DNA of 64,000 bases from Bacteroides coprosuis DSM 18011 (GTDB lineage Bacteria; Bacteroidota; Bacteroidia; Bacteroidales; Bacteroidaceae), in NCBI GenBank assembly GCA_000212915.1, contig CM001167.1, positions 483,780-547,779 of the forward strand, written 5' to 3'. The notes beneath the pieces are model-generated. The model saw only the letters and a list, made by a program, of their open reading frames with translations, was not told the DNA's origin and made no database searches. Shown in pieces: positions 42,906 to 52,981 of the stretch (positions within the stretch are counted from its first letter, which is position 1; every line of letters starts with the position of its first letter). The position numbers were made by a program, and so were the translations under genes.

Positions 42906-44378
42906 TTAATGAGTCTTATTTTTGGCTGTTTTTAAAAAATACGTTTTAGCAAAGTTATAGCTTTCTTTGAGTATACTCGCTCTAAAAATAATTAATATCA
43001 AAATATATAGAAATCCTACAGAGATAATTTTTGAAAAGAATAGTAAATAGATATTCTCGAAATTCACTAAACAATAGTGTGAGAGTGTTATTGATACTAC
43101 TATTGCTGTCAGGTAGGGTAGAGTTTCTCTAAATAGGTTGAATAGAGTGAAATGGATTTCTTTATAAGCAAATAAAGTCCATATTACTGTCCATAAAATT
43201 TGTATACCTACTGATGTTGATACCATGGTGTGCACACCATAAGGATAAAGTAGTAAAGCACTAGTTAGCTGTGTCAGTCCTAGTGCAATTGTATTCCACA
43301 TATAGATAGACGATTTTCCTCTACTTATAATAAAGTTTCCTAGTAAATGATTCAGAGGAATAAATGCACCACCTATGCATAAGATCTGTAGAATGTATGC
43401 ACTTTTAAGCCATTTTTCAGTTAACGCTATGGATATGAATTCTGGTGCAATATAGGCCAATCCAAATAGTGCAGGAAACGATGTAAAGGCAGTAAATCGA
43501 AATAATTTAATTAAAACTCTTTTTTGTCGATCTTTATCAGAAACAACATTTCTTAATACGGGCTGTGCTACTCCTTGTATCATTTCAGTGATAATAGAAC
43601 TTCCCATTAAATTCCACTTATTGGACTGAGAATAATATCCTACCTCTGTTTTACTATACAAACGTCCTAATAGAATATTGAATATGTGATTATTGATATG
43701 TATGCAGATTTTTGTGATAAGAATTCTACTACTGAAGGGTAATAATTCCTTTATGGGTTTTAGGTTAAAATTCCAAGAAGGTTTCCATCTGCTGAAGTAC
43801 CAGAATAGACTATTTGTGCAAAGTATGTAAGTGATATGCTGAGCAGCTAAGCCCCAATAGGCAAAACCATTGTAAGCAAGCGTAACACCCACTATTCCTG
43901 AAATGGTTAATCCTGTAAGCATGGATATAGCTCTCTCTTTCACCATAAGATACTTAAATAAGTATGCATTGTGTGCTGTTCCTAAACTAGAAAGGACAAA
44001 CCCGATAAATAGAAATCTAGCGACAGATGTTAATTCAGGGATCTGAAAAAACTGGGCAATATATGGCGCTGCAAAGAATAAAATAATATAGAGACTGATT
44101 CCAATACTGCTACTACACCAAAATATGGCATTAAAGTCATGGTGAGTAGGTTTTTCTTTGTTAGCTATTGCTTGAGTAAATCCACTTTCTTGAAGAGTTG
44201 TTGCAATTAGAGTAAATATCGTAAGTACGCCGATGATACCATAATCTTCCACATTCAAGATACGACTTAGCCAAATGCCAAAAAAAAGGTTTAATAACTG
44301 CTGAAAACCGTTATTTAAACCTCCCCAAAGTAGCCCATGTGCCGTTTTTTCTTTTAGTGATAAGTGTTGTTTACTCAT
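42906..44378 (-). CDS. Polysaccharide flippase (Wzx/MATE-like)
   Basis: This 490-residue protein is mostly hydrophobic, with about 12-14 membrane helices. It begins KEKTAHGLLWGGLNNGFQQLLNLFFGIWLSRIL, the usual start of polysaccharide-export flippases (WzxC-like), which move lipid-linked sugar units across the inner membrane. The metG terminator ends five bases before its ATG. It heads the three-gene cassette flippase-GT4-GT2. No polymerase, sugar-nucleotide enzyme or initiating transferase is nearby. Confidence 0.87.
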   Translation of the reverse strand: MSKQHLSLKEKTAHGLLWGGLNNGFQQLLNLFFGIWLSRILNVEDYGIIGVLTIFTLIATTLQESGFTQAIANKEKPTHHDFNAIFWCSSSIGISLYIILFFAAPYIAQFFQIPELTSVARFLFIGFVLSSLGTAHNAYLFKYLMVKERAISMLTGLTISGIVGVTLAYNGFAYWGLAAQHITYILCTNSLFWYFSRWKPSWNFNLKPIKELLPFSSRILITKICIHINNHIFNILLGRLYSKTEVGYYSQSNKWNLMGSSIITEMIQGVAQPVLRNVVSDKDRQKRVLIKLFRFTAFTSFPALFGLAYIAPEFISIALTEKWLKSAYILQILCIGGAFIPLNHLLGNFIISRGKSSIYMWNTIALGLTQLTSALLLYPYGVHTMVSTSVGIQILWTVIWTLFAYKEIHFTLFNLFRETLPYLTAIVVSITLSHYCLVNFENIYLLFFSKIISVGFLYILILIIFRASILKESYNFAKTYFLKTAKNKTH

Positions 44379-44382
44379 TGTA

Positions 44383-44431
44383 AAAAGAAAGCACTAACAT
44401 TCCTCTTTAAAATCAAGGAAAGCTAGTGCTT
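44383..44431 (-). terminator. Terminator between metG and the flippase gene
   Basis: AAGCACTA (44389-44396) pairs with TAGTGCTT (44424-44431), with further pairing inside (TTTCCTT/AGAGGAA) and a T run on the minus strand. It ends just before the flippase ATG, so the cassette must be transcribed by read-through or from a promoter inside metG. Confidence 0.75.
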
Positions 44432-44445
44432 ATTATTTGTTCTTA

Positions 44446-46485
44446 TTAATTGATTTGGCTACCTGGCTTTACCTCTTTGTTGGGAGATATATATGTCAGA
44501 CTGCCATCGTTGTTTTCTGCAAATAGAATCATTCCCTCAGAAACGACTCCTTTAAGCTTTCTTGGTGGTAGATTTGCAATGAAACAAACTTGTTTACCGA
44601 TAAGTTCTTCTGGTTTATAAAATTTGGCTACACCCGATACAATAGTTCTTGTTTCTAGTCCATCGTCAATTTTAAACTGTAGAAGCTTATCTGCTTTAGG
44701 AACTTTAATACATTCTAAAACGGTTCCTACACGCAAGTCCATTTTTGTGAATTCATCAAAGACTATGTCTTCTTTTACTGGTTGAGCTTTGTAATTAGCT
44801 TCTTCATTTTCTTTTTTGATTTTAGCTAATCTTTGCAGTTGGGCATCAATAGCTTCGTCTTCTATTTTTTCAAAAAGAAGAGAGGCTTTATTTATTTGAT
44901 GATTCACTTCTAGCAAGTCGGCTTTGCCTAACTCATTCCAGTCAAAATGACTAATGTCTAACATTTCTCTCAGTTTGGCTGAACTTGATGGAAGGAATGG
45001 CTCGAAAGCAATGGCTAGGTTGGCTACAAGCTGTAAACTGATATTTAGGATTGTTCCTACACGTGCCATATCTGTTTTAGCCAATTTCCAAGGTTCAGTA
45101 TCAGCAAGGTATTTGTTTCCAATACGAGCAAGATTCATCGCTTCTTTTTGTCCTTCTCTAAACTTAAAGTTGTTTAATAGATCTTCTAGTCTAGACTTCA
45201 CTTCTTTGAAGCTTTCAATGACTTCTTTGTCATAGTCAGACAATTCTGCACAAGCAGGTACTTTTCCTTCAAAGTATTTATGAGTGAGAACTAAAGCTCT
45301 GTTTACAAAGTTTCCATAGACTGCTACAAGTTCGTTGTTATTACGAGCTTGGAAGTCTTTCCATGTAAAGTCATTATCCTTAGTCTCAGGAGCATTTGCT
45401 GTTAAGACATAACGCAGTACGTCTTGTTTTCCTGGGAAATCTACTAGGTATTCATGTAACCAAACAGCCCAATTCTTAGAAGTTGAAATCTTGTCACCTT
45501 CTAGGTTTAAGAATTCGTTGCTAGGAACATTGTCTGGAAGAATATAGCTTCCTTCAGCTTTAAGCATAGCAGGAAATACAATGCAGTGGAATACGATATT
45601 GTCTTTTCCAATAAAATGTACTAAACGTGTATCTTCGTCTTTCCACCATTTTTCCCAACTATCAGGAAGTAGTTCTTTAGTATTTGAAATGTAACCAATA
45701 GGAGCATCAAACCACACATATAATACTTTCCCTTCAGCTCCTTCTACAGGAACGGGGATACCCCAACTTAAGTCACGGCTTACTGCTCTAGGATGAAGCC
45801 CCATATCTAACCAGCTTTTGCACTGACCATATACATTAGGACGCCATTCTTTATGATCTTCTAAAATCCATTTCTTAAGCCACTCTTCATGTTTATCAAG
45901 AGGGAGATACCAATGAGTAGTTTCTTTCATGACTGGCTTTGATCCTGTAATAGTACTTACTGGATTAATTAAGTCGGTTGGATTAAGAGAAGTACCACAT
46001 TTTTCGCATTGGTCGCCATAGGCTCCTTCTGCATGGCAATGAGGACATTCTCCAGTAATATATCGATCGGCTAAAAAGGTTTGAGCCTTTTCGTCGTAGT
46101 ATTGCTCAGAGGTTTGTTCCACAAACTCATTTTTGTCATATAGGGTTCTGAAGAACTTAGAAGCCATATCATGATGAGTCTTTGAAGTGGTTCTTCCATA
46201 TACATCGAATGAGATTCCAAATTCCTCAAACGATTTTTTAATAATATTGTGGAATCTATCAACCACATCTTGAGGAGTAACACCTTCTTTTTTTGCACGG
46301 ATGGTAATTGGCACTCCATGCTCATCAGATCCTCCTATAAACAGTACATCCTCTTTCTTTAATCTAAGATATCGTACATAAATATCAGCTGGGATATACA
46401 CACCAGCCATGTGTCCTAAATGTACAGGTCCGTTAGCATAAGGTAGAGCTGATGTAACTGTGGTTCGTTTAAATTTCTTTTCCAT
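44446..46485 (-). CDS. metG: Methionyl-tRNA synthetase
   Basis: From ATG 46485 the protein has 679 residues and charges tRNA-Met. The class I HIGH motif is HLGH at 22-25, the KMSKS-type motif is KISTS, and a Cys4 zinc knuckle reads [17 protein letters not shown]. The C-terminal EMAP-like tRNA-binding domain ([17 protein letters not shown] to the end) is present. This is the long, dimeric form. A start at 46497 would add four residues; MEKKFKRTT is preferred. Confidence 0.95.
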   Translation of the reverse strand: MEKKFKRTTVTSALPYANGPVHLGHMAGVYIPADIYVRYLRLKKEDVLFIGGSDEHGVPITIRAKKEGVTPQDVVDRFHNIIKKSFEEFGISFDVYGRTTSKTHHDMASKFFRTLYDKNEFVEQTSEQYYDEKAQTFLADRYITGECPHCHAEGAYGDQCEKCGTSLNPTDLINPVSTITGSKPVMKETTHWYLPLDKHEEWLKKWILEDHKEWRPNVYGQCKSWLDMGLHPRAVSRDLSWGIPVPVEGAEGKVLYVWFDAPIGYISNTKELLPDSWEKWWKDEDTRLVHFIGKDNIVFHCIVFPAMLKAEGSYILPDNVPSNEFLNLEGDKISTSKNWAVWLHEYLVDFPGKQDVLRYVLTANAPETKDNDFTWKDFQARNNNELVAVYGNFVNRALVLTHKYFEGKVPACAELSDYDKEVIESFKEVKSRLEDLLNNFKFREGQKEAMNLARIGNKYLADTEPWKLAKTDMARVGTILNISLQLVANLAIAFEPFLPSSSAKLREMLDISHFDWNELGKADLLEVNHQINKASLLFEKIEDEAIDAQLQRLAKIKKENEEANYKAQPVKEDIVFDEFTKMDLRVGTVLECIKVPKADKLLQFKIDDGLETRTIVSGVAKFYKPEELIGKQVCFIANLPPRKLKGVVSEGMILFAENNDGSLTYISPNKEVKPGSQIN

Positions 46486-46523
46486 TCTATCTTTCAAATT
46501 ATCTGAAATCGTTATGTTTTATG

Positions 46524-46531
46524 CAAATATA
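46524..46531 (-). promoter_or_regulatory. -7 promoter box of metG
   Basis: On the minus strand TATATTTG, predicting a leader of 20-32 bases. A TTTG lies upstream, but at 15 bases instead of 19-20. Confidence 0.5.
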
Positions 46532-46599
46532 ACCACTTTTTCGCTCCAAAGCACTCTATAGTATGATTTTAATACCTATTAGCAGCTATAAATAGCAGT

Positions 46600-48138
46600 C
46601 TATTTAGCCCAGCTTTCTCGATCTAGATTTCTATAATTAATAGCTTCGGCTAAATGAGAGGGTTCTATGCTTGGTTTCTTATCTAAATCAGCAATAGTTC
46701 GTGCAACTTTGAGTATTCGGTCATAAGCTCTTGCTGATAAATTAAGCTTGTTCATCGCTGTTTTGAGTAAAGCCAATCCTTCGTCACTTGGTTGGGCATA
46801 TCTAGCTAATAATCTTGAGTTCATTTGAGCGTTACAAAATATTGATTCCTCATCTTGATATCTTGCCTCTTGAATTTTTCGAGCTTCTAATACCCTCTTT
46901 TGAATTTCTACACTAGATTCAGCAGGTCTATTGTCGGCTATTTGTTCAAAAGATACTGGTATAATTTCAATTTGTATATCTATTCTGTCAAGTAGTGGAC
47001 CAGAAACCTTATTTAAATATTTCTGTACTTGTCCAGGGCTACAGACACATGGTTTAGTAGGGTGGTTATAGTATCCACATGGACATGGGTTCATTGATGC
47101 TACTAACATAAAGCTAGCAGGGTATTCTACGGTACATCTTACTCTAGAAATAGTGATTTTTCGATCTTCTAAGGGTTGTCTTAATACTTCAAGTACATTA
47201 CGGCTAAATTCAGGTAACTCGTCTAAGAAAAGTACTCCATGATGAGCTAAACTGATATCTCCTGGTTGCGGAAAACTTCCTCCACCTGCCATTGCAACTG
47301 TAGAAGTACTATGGTGTGGGGCTCGAAAAGGGCGGGTACTTATGAGTGACGCATTTTTATCTAGCTTTCCTGCAACAGAATATATTTTGGTGGTTTCTAA
47401 GCTTTCGCCTAGAGAAAGAGGAGGTAGTATAGATGGTAATCTTTTTGCCATCATTGATTTTCCGCTTCCAGGAGGTCCTACCATAATTAAATTATGTCCT
47501 CCTGCTGCCGCTACTTCAATAGCTCTTTTAACAGAGTCTTGACCTTTTACTTCTGAAAAATCAAAATCAAAAAAGGATTGCTGTTTGTAAAACTCTTCTC
47601 TCGTATTTACTACGGTAGGTTCGAGTTCTGTTTGTCCTTGAAAGTAATGGATAACATCAGTAATGTGGCTTACTCCATATACTTTCAAATTATTTACTAC
47701 AGCTGCTTCTCGTGCATTTTGTTCAGGTAGTATAAATCCTTCAAATCCTAATTCCCTCGCTTTGATAGCAATAGGAAGGGCTCCTTTGATTGGTTGAATT
47801 GTTCCGTCTAAACTAAGCTCTCCCATAATAAGATACTTGTCGAGTAGCTCTGCTCCAATTCCTTTAGTTGAGGCTAGCATCCCCATAGCTAAAGGCAAAT
47901 CGTAAGCAGATCCTTCTTTTCGGAGATCTGCTGGAGCCATATTGACTACGATTTGAGTTGTTGGTAACTTAAATCCAGATACATCTAGAGCAGATAATAT
48001 TCGCTGATGGCTCTCCTTTACGGCAGAGTCGGGTAGTCCAACTAGGTAGAACATACAACCTCGAGAACTATTTACTTCTATAGTTATCAGTGTAGCATCT
48101 ACCCCTTGGACGGTAGCGCCAAAGGTTTTGATTAACAT
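46600..48138 (-). CDS. YifB/ComM family Mg-chelatase-like AAA+ ATPase
   Basis: This 512-residue protein has a Lon protease-like N-terminal domain (VGLPDSAVKESHQRI), an AAA+ domain with Walker A GPPGSGKS (K227) and Walker B GVLFLDELPEF, and a C-terminal zinc-like cluster CPCGYYNHPTKPCVCS. Homologues (ComM) act as branch-migration helicases in natural transformation. Length and motifs are complete. It follows the TlpA-like gene by 30 bases. Confidence 0.92.
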   Translation of the reverse strand: MLIKTFGATVQGVDATLITIEVNSSRGCMFYLVGLPDSAVKESHQRILSALDVSGFKLPTTQIVVNMAPADLRKEGSAYDLPLAMGMLASTKGIGAELLDKYLIMGELSLDGTIQPIKGALPIAIKARELGFEGFILPEQNAREAAVVNNLKVYGVSHITDVIHYFQGQTELEPTVVNTREEFYKQQSFFDFDFSEVKGQDSVKRAIEVAAAGGHNLIMVGPPGSGKSMMAKRLPSILPPLSLGESLETTKIYSVAGKLDKNASLISTRPFRAPHHSTSTVAMAGGGSFPQPGDISLAHHGVLFLDELPEFSRNVLEVLRQPLEDRKITISRVRCTVEYPASFMLVASMNPCPCGYYNHPTKPCVCSPGQVQKYLNKVSGPLLDRIDIQIEIIPVSFEQIADNRPAESSVEIQKRVLEARKIQEARYQDEESIFCNAQMNSRLLARYAQPSDEGLALLKTAMNKLNLSARAYDRILKVARTIADLDKKPSIEPSHLAEAINYRNLDRESWAK

Positions 48139-48168
48139 GTGTTAGAATTAAGGTGTTTTTTGATTGTT

Positions 48169-49188
48169 TTATTTGAGTTCTTTTTCTATTCTGTTTTTGA
48201 GAGAATCAAGAGGTAAATCTCGCCCTATAATAGATCCATATTTGTTGATAAGAAATGTCGTAGGAAGTGTCATAACTCCATATCTATCGGCAACTTGTGA
48301 ATCCCAGCCAGTAGGATCTAGTAAAGTAGTCCATGTAATTGAATCCGTTTTTACAGCCTCTTTCCTAGCCAGAGAATCAATGTCTAAGTTAATACCTACA
48401 ATAGAAAAGCTCTTTTTATTCTTTTTCCATTTTTTTTGAATGTCTCTAAGGTCTTTGTTTAGTTGACGACTTTTTGCATCCCATGAAGTCCAAAAGTAAA
48501 GTAATACCGTTTGGTTGTTATAATCTTTTTTGTCAACTCTTTTACCTTTTGTATCAGCAAGATTAAAGAATAGGCTAGAACGAGACACTTGAGCTCTATT
48601 CGCTCTCATAAGCTTATTGCTTATCTCTTCAATATTTTGTCTGTCTTTAAGAGTCCCAGCCATTGTGTTGATTATTTTATCAATAAGGTCATAGTCTGGT
48701 TGTTCCTTCCACGCTAAGTTCTCTAATAAGATAGCAATGCTTGTAATAGAGAAAGGATGTTGCTTAATGTAGTCTTCTACTAATTCTTGTTGTAGTGAAT
48801 CTGGTGTAGTAATCATTTTATCCCTGAATGCATTGTACTCTTCGTGCATTTTATTTCCAGAGATATTTAACTGGGTTGAATCCTTATCATCAATAGTTAT
48901 GTTTAGCTGGTCATTGGGTTTGAGAAAAACGAATTGCTCATTGTAGGTTGGAGAATAAATCCGAGCAATAATAGTAGTATCTACTTTCATTTTATGTATA
49001 AACTGACCCTCTTCTACAAAAATAGTATCTAGCTGATCATAGAAGCGATCGATTCCATAAATAAAGAGGGTATCTGATTTACCATTCAAATTCCCGATCA
49101 GAGTGGTCCCTTCTATTTTGTCTGATTTCTTGCAGCTAGTTCCAAGTAGAACGAGTGCAATTAATAATATGTAGTAAATGTTCTTCAT
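48169..49188 (-). CDS. TlpA-like thioredoxin-fold lipoprotein lacking the CxxC
   Basis: From ATG 49188 the protein has 339 residues, with lipobox LLGTSC (Cys19). An N-terminal beta-rich DUF4369-like domain (LIGNLNGKSDTLFIYGIDR) is followed by a TlpA/thioredoxin fold at about 200-335. The position where the redox pair CxxC should be reads DAKS at 237-240 (FWTSWDAKSRQ), so it cannot be a classical thiol oxidoreductase. VMTLPTTFLINKYG carries the cis-Pro. The ORF start at 49233 is rejected: the secDF terminator begins there. Confidence 0.85.
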   Translation of the reverse strand: MKNIYYILLIALVLLGTSCKKSDKIEGTTLIGNLNGKSDTLFIYGIDRFYDQLDTIFVEEGQFIHKMKVDTTIIARIYSPTYNEQFVFLKPNDQLNITIDDKDSTQLNISGNKMHEEYNAFRDKMITTPDSLQQELVEDYIKQHPFSITSIAILLENLAWKEQPDYDLIDKIINTMAGTLKDRQNIEEISNKLMRANRAQVSRSSLFFNLADTKGKRVDKKDYNNQTVLLYFWTSWDAKSRQLNKDLRDIQKKWKKNKKSFSIVGINLDIDSLARKEAVKTDSITWTTLLDPTGWDSQVADRYGVMTLPTTFLINKYGSIIGRDLPLDSLKNRIEKELK

Positions 49189-49232
49189 TATACTTCTTTT
49201 CTGTATTTGTATACGAAGATACATATATTCCA

Positions 49233-49274
49233 TAAAAAAAGGACGTTGTAAGAGAAATCCTTTACAACGTCCTT
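49233..49274 (-). terminator. Terminator after secDF
   Basis: AAGGACGTTGTAA (49239-49251) pairs perfectly with TTACAACGTCCTT (49262-49274), with a T run on the minus strand to 49234. Confidence 0.87.
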
Positions 49275-49300
49275 GAAATATAATTCAAATAAGTAAAATC

Positions 49301-52249
49301 TTATTTATTATTGTTTTTTTGTTTATTCATTATGATATATGCTATAGGAGAAGCAACAAATAATGAAGAGAATGTACCAAATAGAACTCCTAAAATCATA
49401 GCAAAAGAGAAGCTTCTAATAGAGTCTCCACCAAGTATGAAGATACACAAAAGAACAATCAATGTACTTAATGAAGTGTTAATGGTACGTGAAAGAGTTG
49501 TATTCAATGATTCGTTGAATAATTGATATTTATCTCTCTTAGGATATAATCCAAAATACTCTCTGACACGGTCGAAGATAACCACCTTATCATTGATAGA
49601 GTAACCAATAGCTGTTAAGATAGCACCAATGAACGTTTGATCTATTTCTAGTGAGAATGGTAAGAATGTACCCCAGAACATAGAGTAAACACCTAGAATC
49701 ATCAATGTATCACTAGTTAATGCTACCACTGATCCAACACTATATGCAATGTTACGGAATCTTACTAGGATGTATAACCCTATTGCGATAACGGCTAATA
49801 CGACAGACCAAAATGCTCCTGTTTTTATATCATCGGCAATACTTGGTCCTACTTTCTGTGAACTAATAATACTTCCACCTGTATGATTTTCTCTATCAAT
49901 AAATGTCTCAAGAGATATATTTTGAGTTAATAGAGGTTTTAGTGTTTCGTATAAGAAAGCTTCTATTTCAGAGTCTACTGTTTCGCTGCTTTCATTAATA
50001 CGATAGTTAGTACTTATACGTACTGTTTTGTGATCGGTACCAATAGCAATAACTGAAACTGTAGCTTCATCTCCAAATTTGTCTGAGATTAAATTACGAA
50101 CATGTTCTGGTTCTACTTCTTGTTCAAATTGTACTTTGAAGTTTCTACCACCAGTAAAGTCAATACTTTGACTTAATCCACGAGTGAATAGGAATCCAAG
50201 ACATACAACTATAATAACTCCAGTAAGGATGAAGTATTTTTTGTTGCCACCCATAAAATCAAATTTAGGATCGACAAACATTTTCTTAGAGATCGAAGAA
50301 GAGAAAGATAAGTTAAGTAACTTGTCTTTTCTTAAGAAGTGATCGTAAACTACACGAGTCAAGAATACAGCTGTAAAGAATGATACAGCAATACCTATGA
50401 TAAGAGTAGTTGCGAAACCTCTAATCGGACCAGTACCAAAATTGAATAAAATAATACCAGTTATGATAGAAGTTAAGTTTGAGTCAAAGATGGCAGAGAA
50501 TGCATTTGCATAACCATCTTTTAGTGCTGCCTTAACACCCTTGCCAGCACGAAGCTCTTCTCTTGTTCTTTCATAAATAAGTACGTTCGCATCCACAGCC
50601 ATACCTAAGGCTAATACCATACCCGCAATACCTGAAAGTGTCAGTGCAGCTTGGAAGGAGGCCAAAATTCCGAGAGTAAAGAATAAGTTAAATATTAATG
50701 CACCATTTGCAATCATTCCTGGTATGATACCATAGATTGAACACATGTAAATCATAAGAAGAACAAGTGCTATAACGAATGAAATAATACCTGCATTAAT
50801 TGATGCTTGACCAAGTGATGGACCGATGATGTCTTCTTGTACAATACGTGCTGGAGCAGGCATTTTACCTGATTTAAGAACGTTTGCCAAGTCGGTAGTT
50901 TCATCTACAGTAAAGTTTCCTGAAATCTGTGAACGTCCACCTGTAATCTCGCTATTTACATTTGGTGCAGAGTACACATATCCATCAAGGACAATAGCGA
51001 TAGCTCTACCAATATTCTTTTTGGTAAGTTGAGCCCATTTACGAGCACCATCACTATTCATTTCCATTGATACAACTGGGTTGTTGTATTGGTCGTACTC
51101 ACTTTTTGCATCAGTAACAACATCACCTTCTAATGGAGCTTTTCCATTACGTTCAGTTTCTTTTATTGCATATAAAGTTACAAGGTTTGTTGTTCTATCT
51201 GGAGCAACTCCCCACTTTAAGCTTAAGTTTGAAGGTAAAAGTTTTTTTACTTCCTCTTTTGCTAAGTAACCATTAATAGTGGCTGTATCTCTTACTTGAG
51301 AATAGCCAGCAACTGCTGATTCACGATAAGGTGATTGGTGAAGTTTGCTTAGTAAAGGATTTTGGTTTACTCCTTGTTGAGCATGGATGGCATCAATTTC
51401 TTTTGAAATAGCTAAGCTATCTCCACCTTCTTCTAGCTGTTTGAGAAGTGCTTCTTCTTTCTGAGCTAAATCTTGGTTATTGTTTAATATTTGAGCTAGT
51501 CTTGCGTCAACGGACTGTAGGGCTGGAGTAACTTCTGCTGAAGTATATGTTTCCCAGAATTCAAGGTTCGCTGAACCTTGAAGAAGTTTTCTTACACGTT
51601 CTGGTTCTTTAATACCTGGAAGTTCAATCATGATACGTCCAAGTCCACCTTCAAGTTGTTGGATGTTTGGTTGAACAACACCAAATCGGTCAATACGAGT
51701 ACGTAATACGTTATATGAATTATCTACAGCAGATTTAACTTCACTTCTTAATATCTTTTCGACATCAGCATCTGATGTGTTTTGAGTAACAAGACCTTTT
51801 AATTGTTTTGTTGCGAAGATTGAAGATAAACTTTTGCCAGGGGCAAGCTTTTGATACTCTTTTACAAATAAAGAGATTAAGTCATTTTGGCTCGAAATAG
51901 CAAGTTTGCTTGCTGTATCTAGAGCTTTGTTAAACTCCTCATCTGGTTTGTTGTCAGCTAGAGTACGGATTACATCTGGTACAGATACCTCAAGGATAAC
52001 GTTCATACCACCTTTAAGGTCTAGACCAAGACCAATCTCCATTTCACGGCATTGCTTAAGGGTATAGCCAAGCCACACTTTTTTATTTGAGAGTGAATCT
52101 AAATACTCTTGTTCTAGTGTAGCATTTCCATTAGCATAGGCTTTAGCCTTTTTCATCTGTTGGCTAGTAACCACGGAAAAAGAGAGATAGAATACACAAA
52201 TAAGTGTGAGTAATACCGCAAAAACTTTTACAAATCCTTTGTTTTGCAT
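49301..52249 (-). CDS. secDF: Fused protein-export membrane protein SecDF
   Basis: This 982-residue protein uses the proton gradient to drive late steps of Sec export. The SecD half (1 to ~650) has the DLKGGMNVILEV motif, a large periplasmic P1 domain and six helices including GMAVDANVLIYERTREEL. The SecF half (~665-982) has SIDFTGGRNFKVQF and GYSINDKVVIFDRVREYF. One continuous frame joins both, as is usual in Bacteroidota. A coiled, charged insert (residues ~255-310) lies in P1. Confidence 0.95.
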   Translation of the reverse strand: MQNKGFVKVFAVLLTLICVFYLSFSVVTSQQMKKAKAYANGNATLEQEYLDSLSNKKVWLGYTLKQCREMEIGLGLDLKGGMNVILEVSVPDVIRTLADNKPDEEFNKALDTASKLAISSQNDLISLFVKEYQKLAPGKSLSSIFATKQLKGLVTQNTSDADVEKILRSEVKSAVDNSYNVLRTRIDRFGVVQPNIQQLEGGLGRIMIELPGIKEPERVRKLLQGSANLEFWETYTSAEVTPALQSVDARLAQILNNNQDLAQKEEALLKQLEEGGDSLAISKEIDAIHAQQGVNQNPLLSKLHQSPYRESAVAGYSQVRDTATINGYLAKEEVKKLLPSNLSLKWGVAPDRTTNLVTLYAIKETERNGKAPLEGDVVTDAKSEYDQYNNPVVSMEMNSDGARKWAQLTKKNIGRAIAIVLDGYVYSAPNVNSEITGGRSQISGNFTVDETTDLANVLKSGKMPAPARIVQEDIIGPSLGQASINAGIISFVIALVLLMIYMCSIYGIIPGMIANGALIFNLFFTLGILASFQAALTLSGIAGMVLALGMAVDANVLIYERTREELRAGKGVKAALKDGYANAFSAIFDSNLTSIITGIILFNFGTGPIRGFATTLIIGIAVSFFTAVFLTRVVYDHFLRKDKLLNLSFSSSISKKMFVDPKFDFMGGNKKYFILTGVIIVVCLGFLFTRGLSQSIDFTGGRNFKVQFEQEVEPEHVRNLISDKFGDEATVSVIAIGTDHKTVRISTNYRINESSETVDSEIEAFLYETLKPLLTQNISLETFIDRENHTGGSIISSQKVGPSIADDIKTGAFWSVVLAVIAIGLYILVRFRNIAYSVGSVVALTSDTLMILGVYSMFWGTFLPFSLEIDQTFIGAILTAIGYSINDKVVIFDRVREYFGLYPKRDKYQLFNESLNTTLSRTINTSLSTLIVLLCIFILGGDSIRSFSFAMILGVLFGTFSSLFVASPIAYIIMNKQKNNNK

Positions 52250-52309
52250 TTTACTTTTTGTTTATGATTATTTTAAATTATTATTTTAATGAATCTTCCT
52301 TCAAGTTTG

Positions 52310-52317
52310 CAAATATA
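52310..52317 (-). promoter_or_regulatory. -7 promoter box of secDF
   Basis: On the minus strand TATATTTG, predicting a leader of about 54 bases to the ATG at 52249. Confidence 0.5.
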
Positions 52318-52951
52318 GCTTTTTTTTCACACTCATTTATAATGCACTGCCAAATATTTGATGAATAGACACTTTTGTTTTGTCTTTCATCTGTTATTTA
52401 GTGAAAAAGTGAGTGAAAGTGTGAAGGACTAATTCTAAATGTATAGATAGGTTAGAAATTTATTCTAGAGTTTCATGGAGGATAATTTGAGCATTGAGTA
52501 TGCTTTCCTTTCAATCTTTTGATATTCATAGTGTTAGTCTTGTTCCAATAGAAATGTGTTTTTACTTGTGTTTGTTTTGGCACTAATATAAGTATAATAT
52601 AGGGATGTCTCCGTATTCTTTATGTGTCTTTTCTTAAATGTTTATGTATTTAGATCTCTTTAGTAGTTGAGGATAGGGGTTTGTTGCTCTTAATATTTAT
52701 GAGCATTCATGCGTTTTGGATAGATCAAGAAGTTTAATAATTTGTACTTTCTCGTAAGTAAGCCTTCACTATATGTAATGTAGAGAGAAAAGTTTTTTAG
52801 ATACGATGTTTTTAGCCTTTTTACTTCAGCCTATCTGTTTTGATTTGGAGTGTAAATGTGCCCTTTTTTATTCAAAACAAGAAAGTTTAGTCGGGGTAGG
52901 AGTCAGATCTTTGACTAAGTCATGTTGTCCTCATAACACCGACATGAGTAT
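52318..52951. other. Gene-free interval between secDF and the IS3 element
   Basis: About 630 bases with no supported gene. It contains an 8-bp inverted pair TTCACACT/AGTGTGAA spaced widely, and ends with dispersed repeat copy 3, which runs to the exact left edge of the IS3 element. A 62-codon ORF at 52806-52994 runs into the IS and is not credible. Confidence 0.45.
52936..52947 (+). repeat. Dispersed intergenic repeat, copy 3
   Basis: ACACCGACATGA, identical to the cores of copies 1 and 4. It stands 4 bases before the left terminal repeat of the IS3 element. Confidence 0.5.
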
Positions 52952-52981
52952 TGAGGTGAACCCCAAAAGTTGGACGATTAA

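Noticed and set aside
49189-49233. A longer start for the TlpA-like lipoprotein
   Set aside because: It begins at the edge of the secDF terminator and would place 15 residues before a clean signal peptide.
52611-52622. TCCGTATTCTT near 52611, which also occurs in the left end of the ISL3 element
   Set aside because: Only 11 bases match, the rest of the terminal repeat is absent, and there is no second end. Chance is the simplest explanation.
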